DNA of 64,000 bases, taken from Diospyros lotus. Its lineage: Eukaryota; Streptophyta; Magnoliopsida; Ericales; Ebenaceae. Positions 60,441 to 64,000 of this stretch are shown here, one piece after another (position 1 is the stretch's first letter; each line of letters begins with the position of its first letter). Below the pieces are notes generated by a model. The model was not told the origin of the DNA and did no database searches. It worked only from the letters and a program-made list of their open reading frames with translations. A program made the position numbers and the translations under genes. The stretch spans positions 18,366,753 through 18,430,752 of the forward strand of contig NC_068349.1 in assembly GCF_014633365.1 (NCBI RefSeq). Reading direction: 5' to 3'.

Positions 60441-61385
60441 AAAGATCTCTATGGAAGTTTTTGAAGAGATTGGAGTAGTCCAGTATATGGAGTTGCCATA
60501 TACACATCTTGGAGACATGGCAGCCACGTGGAGCACACTCACTAGGCTACATCATCTCGTTGGTCTAAATATGGTAAGAGAATAATGGAGTAAATTTAAA
60601 GGTTCCTAAAAGCTCCTATACTCAGTTAAATATGGAAGAATTTTTTGAATTGCATTCAAATGGAGAAGTTAAAGATTTAGCATTATTATTCAACATTAAT
60701 GGAGGAAATTAAGGTTTGAAAATTAAACCTTGATTGATATTACTTTCCTTTATTGCTGATTCTCTCTCACTAAAAGGATATGGAGACTCAAATCATGGAA
60801 TCAAGTATCCTACTTATTATGGCTAATTGATATCTTCATTATGGGAGAATATTCAAAGGATATCTTGCATATATTCAGCTACACAAATTGATTCTCTACT
60901 TGTCAACATTTTTAGTATGGAAACTTGATCAATTATGAGCTTTTGAAGTTATAATTGATATCTTCATTGTTGGATAAATTTGCTTCATTATTTGAGAATA
61001 TTTGGATGGATTTTACACCATTTGGAGGTTTAAATTCAAATTTCAAATTAGCTATGCTTGTTATGGAAGCTAAGGGGCCAATTGCACAATCAAAGGTGTT
61101 TGAAGATCAACTAGAAGTCAGAAATGATCATTTCTTATTTATTGTCGATTTTGCAAGAATTATGAAAGGTTTTGATGATATTTTAATCCTTAAAATCAGC
61201 CATGCATTAGTGGAATTGATTTGCTCATTCAAGGCTGATTGGAGATCAACAAAAGTCAAAGGTCTTGATGATCAATCAAGTTAGCTGATTATGGAAGTTT
61301 AAGAATTCAATATGAAGGGCTGAGATTGGCTTGAAGACTTGACACATGGAGGGCTGAGATTGATCAAGGAAAGACTACTCTAACA

Positions 61386-61397
61386 CTATATAAAAGG
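61386..61397 (+). promoter_or_regulatory. TATA box of the solo LTR
   Basis: CTATATAAAAGG is close to the plant consensus, about 1.25 kb into the LTR. Confidence 0.65.
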
Positions 61398-63406
61398 GTC
61401 TCTTGAAGGCTTTGGAACAACTTTTGGAAGCCCTATTATTTTCTACATTATTGGCCAAGATTTTCATTCTCTCTAAATCTTTCTCTTCCTCTATCTTCTT
61501 GAGAGAAAACTAAGAGAGTTCTCTATGCTTCTTTGTATTATTTTGAGATAACCCTATTTCTCAATCTCTACTATTCTTGTATCTTGTAAAGAGCGAACAA
61601 AATCCAAACTATTGAGTGTGAGACTCCAGAAATAGTTTGGTGGTGGTGAAGCCAAGTGAAGGCTTTGGTGGTTGTAACAAAAATTTCATATAGTGGATTT
61701 GGTTGAAAATCCTAAGGAAGGAAATCCTTAGGCAGTGGATGTAAGCCATAAGGGCCGAACCACTATACATCGTTGTGTTCTTCTTCTCTTCACTTTTACT
61801 TATTCTTGATTGATTATACTTGTTTGTTTTTGGTCTTGTGCTATCTAAAGTGGCCAAATCCTAAGACCTACATTCTTGTTAGTTATTTTGATTATATTCT
61901 GATTTGGTTTAATTGATCATTCTTTGTACTCATTCAATATTCCATTTGGTTTATTTAAAGACTTACTATTGTGTGCATTCAAATAACTTGTTTTCACCAA
62001 GTTGTAATTTAAAGAGTATATTGAACCAAAGCACATACTAGCACAGCCGGCGAATATCATATTATCCATCTAGTATTTAAGTGCTCCTCCCGTACTCTCA
62101 ACTACAATTTTGGTTTGTATTAAATTTGTTTTCTCATATATATACGTGCATAAGTTTTGCATTAGAGTTTTTAAAAGGTGTCAATTCACCCCCCCTCTTG
62201 ACTAGGTTAGAACTCAACAGAATACTCCACAAGTTTGCTCGAACTTCTTCTCTAAATTCTGAAAAATTTGACTCCAATCTTGATAAGTCAGACTTGAGTT
62301 CAGCTAGACCATGAACCACTATATCCTCTTTATAAGGCATAGGAGGAGTTAATGATGATAGAATATCTCCAGATGGCTAATCAGGTATAGCTTCTCATTT
62401 AGTTTTTATTTTTTTCCCAGATTTAACCCACTCTCATTCCTTACATTCATACCTTATTCTAAGAGTTGTATTCCCATTTATGTGTTGAGATGGGTTGAGG
62501 TAGACCTTACGAGCATTTTCTAAATTTCCAACTTTGAAGTCCAATAGTTCACTTAATGCCATTCCAGATGGAAGATATCTATTTTTCCCATTGAATGACT
62601 CAATCATCAAATTTATTATTAAAAGACAAAGATTGGGTCTTCTCTTATCCTTTATACATTGCATTAACCACAGATCTAACCTGGTCATAAGAGAAAAACT
62701 TCCACTCCTTGGAACAAGCATTTGACAACACATTAGAAGTAAAATTCTAATGTTAAGGTCCATTCTGTTTGTGTCACTTATACGAGTAGAGATGGTTTCA
62801 TCTTCAAAAACTTCTTGACACTCTTTAACATAATTTTGAGTCCAATAAGAGTATCCTTCTTCGCCTAACTGGATTCCTAGACGGTTATGAATCAAGGTTG
62901 TATTGACTTCAAAGTATTTGTCCCCAATATTAGTCTTAAATCTTTCATTGGATTTTCTCTTGCCGAATGTGTTACTAGAATTTGAATAAAAGGACATAAT
63001 CACATCTTCGTTAATACTTTTGTGTATTTTCATAAAATTTCACTACCCAAATTCCTTAAAAGTAGCAATGTAAGGAAAATCGGTTGAATCAAGGAAGTCT
63101 AAATCTAAGTATCAGTCTTCTAGAACCTTTCTAGAGTTAAAGAAATTGAAATACCTCTCATGTTGGCTCTCATTGTCAAACAAATGTACTTGGGGTCATG
63201 GTTGACTAGAAGAAGCTCATTCCTTGCCCTTACCCTTGTCAAGATTCTTTGTCCTTGCCATGAGAATCACCCAAAATGGAAGAAATTCAAGTAAAAATGG
63301 ATTGAAATGGGTTTGATTATATGAAAAGACAAGAGAGAGATAGAGAGAATCGTGAGAGAAAGTCAGGCGAGAGAAACTATGGCTTGAGAATGCTGATGGT
63401 CGTCGA

Positions 63407-63416
63407 TTTATATAAA
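63407..63416 (-). promoter_or_regulatory. TATA box upstream of Sirevirus ORF3
   Basis: TTTATATAAA (self-complementary) lies 146 bases upstream of the ORF3 ATG. It is directly downstream, in the ORF3 direction, of a cluster of GTCGAC-like motifs, the same arrangement as in the Sirevirus U3 at 46966-47313. This suggests that ORF3 has its own promoter. Confidence 0.5.
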
Positions 63417-63419
63417 TCT

Positions 63420-63620
63420 AGACTGATTTAGTAGACAAATTGAATCATTCTGTCAACTAACAGAATAGAAAAATCATCTTAGTTGACAGACATTTTGGAT
63501 CTGTCGACATATTGGATTTCAAAAAGAATGCTTGGTTGACGGAAAAAAGGCATTCTATCGAAAAAATTGCCCAATATCACTTAGAACTTTTAGCCTATTT
63601 AAAATTTATCGACTATGGAA
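63420..63620. repeat. TCGA-type motif cluster between RNase H and ORF3
   Basis: Seven or eight motifs (TGTCGACAG, TGTCAACTAAG, AGTTGACAG, CGTCAACC, TTCGATAG, AGTCGATAA, TGTCTACTAAA) lie within about 200 bases. They match the TGTCGACTAA consensus of the Sirevirus LTR arrays in this window. Confidence 0.65.
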
Positions 63621-63726
63621 AAAACATTTGTTATCTAATTAATGCTTGGCTTAAATCACATAAAAATATTTAACAAGAAACACATTAATGGAAATAAGTT
63701 ATTTATTTAGAAACATTTTTGTAAAC

Positions 63727-64000
63727 TCATGACTCACTTCGAAAATGTTCGAATTTTTCTTTATCGATAGATTTTGTAAAAATATTAGCTATTTGAGGAT
63801 TGGTGTCAATGAATTCAAAGCTATGTCTCCCTTTTATACGTGATCCCTAATAAAGTGATGTTTAACTTCAATATGTTTGGTTCTTGCGTGAAATACGAGA
63901 TTTTTAGTTAAAGTTATGGCACTCGTATTATCACATTTTATTGGAATATTTTGACGTTTTATGCCATAATCCTCAATTTGATATTTCATCTACAAGATTT
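63727..64000 (-). pseudogene. Sirevirus RNase H, C-terminal part
   Basis: The minus strand encodes YQIEDYGIKRQNIPIKCDNT, then SAITLTKNLVFHARTKHIEV and KHHFIRDHV, the conserved copia RNase H block, intact around the catalytic CDNTSA. After a stop and frameshift near 63835 the end FIDTNPQIANIFTKS is read, with a stop at 63727. An in-frame stop also lies near the right edge. The rest of pol is outside the window. Confidence 0.88.

Larger units (their letters stand above)
60135..62219 (+). mobile_element. Solo LTR, Sirevirus-like (2085 bp), inserted in ORF3
   Basis: It starts TGTTGAGTGTAG and ends GAACTCAACA, so its ends form a perfect 7-base inverted repeat (TGTTGAG and CTCAACA). The flanks are an exact duplication GAATA (60130-60134 and 62220-62224), and the ORF3 frame is restored when it is removed. 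It has a TATA box at 61386-61397, a GGGCCGAACCACTATACATC block near 61755, and the CAATTCACCCC signature near 62180. TATATGGAAA-like motifs recur at 60270-60440. The 109-codon ORF at 60955-61284 is not recognised. Confidence 0.94.
60056..63261 (-). pseudogene. Sirevirus ORF3, plant-transposon-protein-like (broken)
   Basis: One frame runs from ATG 63261 (MARTKNLDKGKGKE) to the stop at 60056, about 373 codons once the solo LTR at 60135-62219 is removed. The N-terminal part is basic and low in complexity. The middle part has the pattern of the domain called putative plant transposon protein (YFNFFNSRKV, then EDVIMSFYSN, FEVNTTLIHNRLGI, CQMLVPRSGSFSLMTRLDLW, NLCLLIINLMIESF). The C-terminal part (SDLSRLESNFSEFREEVRAN) looks like a coiled coil. 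At least eight stops, most at likely Trp, Gln or Arg codons; the longest open part is 63033-62434. The domain assignment is by pattern only, and the function is unknown. Some Sireviruses have an envelope-like ORF here, but I saw no membrane segment. Confidence 0.6.
60056..64000 (-). mobile_element. Sirevirus-type copia element, 3' part, runs off the right edge
   Basis: It reads right to left: RNase H end (64000-63727), a spacer with TCGA motifs and a TATA box, then a separate ORF3 (63261 to 60056, split by a solo LTR). A third ORF after pol is a known feature of some Sireviruses. The RNase H sequence and the neighbouring LTR types support this lineage. No 3' LTR could be located. Confidence 0.75.

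Noticed and set aside
60955..61284. Plus-strand ORF of 109 codons
   Set aside because: It lies wholly in U3 of a solo LTR, and no domain is recognised.

Overview
This window is plant nuclear DNA from a flowering plant. The exact clade cannot be told from sequence alone. It is built almost entirely of nested LTR retrotransposons, with one Mutator-like DNA transposon (MULE) and one MITE. I found no convincing host gene, rRNA, tRNA or CRISPR array. The plant call rests on Ty1/copia elements (one probably of the Ale/Retrofit type), Sirevirus-type copia LTRs, Tekay/Del-type chromodomain Ty3/gypsy elements, a Tat-type gypsy remnant, and primer binding sites for initiator tRNA-Met (TGGTATCAGAGC).

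Positions 1-23166 are one minus-strand copia element that has been a target for others. Its 5' LTR starts at 23166 and the element runs off the left edge. It contains a Sirevirus solo LTR (61-1753, target duplication AAAAT), the 3' half of a plus-strand chromovirus (about 2276-7145), and a complete 13.8 kb chromovirus inserted in the copia 5' LTR (9310-23141). That chromovirus carries a solo LTR inside its reverse transcriptase (14334-17876, GATCT), which itself carries another solo LTR (14453-15716, AAAGC).

Positions 23167-30145 are AT-rich. They hold one short terminal-inverted-repeat candidate and no gene I can support. Positions 30146-36774 look like a very degenerate Sirevirus-like LTR, split by a MULE (30179-35104, 9-bp duplication TATTTTAAA). 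A deleted Tat-type gypsy (30291-33978, ATTTT) landed inside one arm of the MULE. A solo gypsy LTR follows (36982-39290, CCTAC), then a stack of three gypsy LTRs (about 39684-45800, the innermost at 42819-45542 with GTAAG), then a Sirevirus solo LTR (46322-48027, CACTT) and a Tourist-like MITE (48509-49364).

Positions 49544-57998 are a minus-strand chromovirus with both LTRs. A minus-strand gypsy LTR follows up to 59778. From 60056 to the right edge lies the 3' part of a minus-strand Sirevirus: the end of RNase H, then a separate third ORF (ORF3) with its own TATA-containing upstream region, split by a solo LTR (60135-62219, GAATA).

Most coding regions are broken by stops that look like C-to-T or G-to-A changes (CAG to TAG, TGG to TAG/TGA, CGA to TGA). 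This fits old, heavily methylated DNA. The most unusual signals are arrays of short palindromes with a TCGA (or CCGG) core in LTRs of several unrelated families, a U3-like promoter in front of the Sirevirus ORF3, and an extra acidic ORF with a SUMO-interaction-like motif upstream of gag in one chromovirus.
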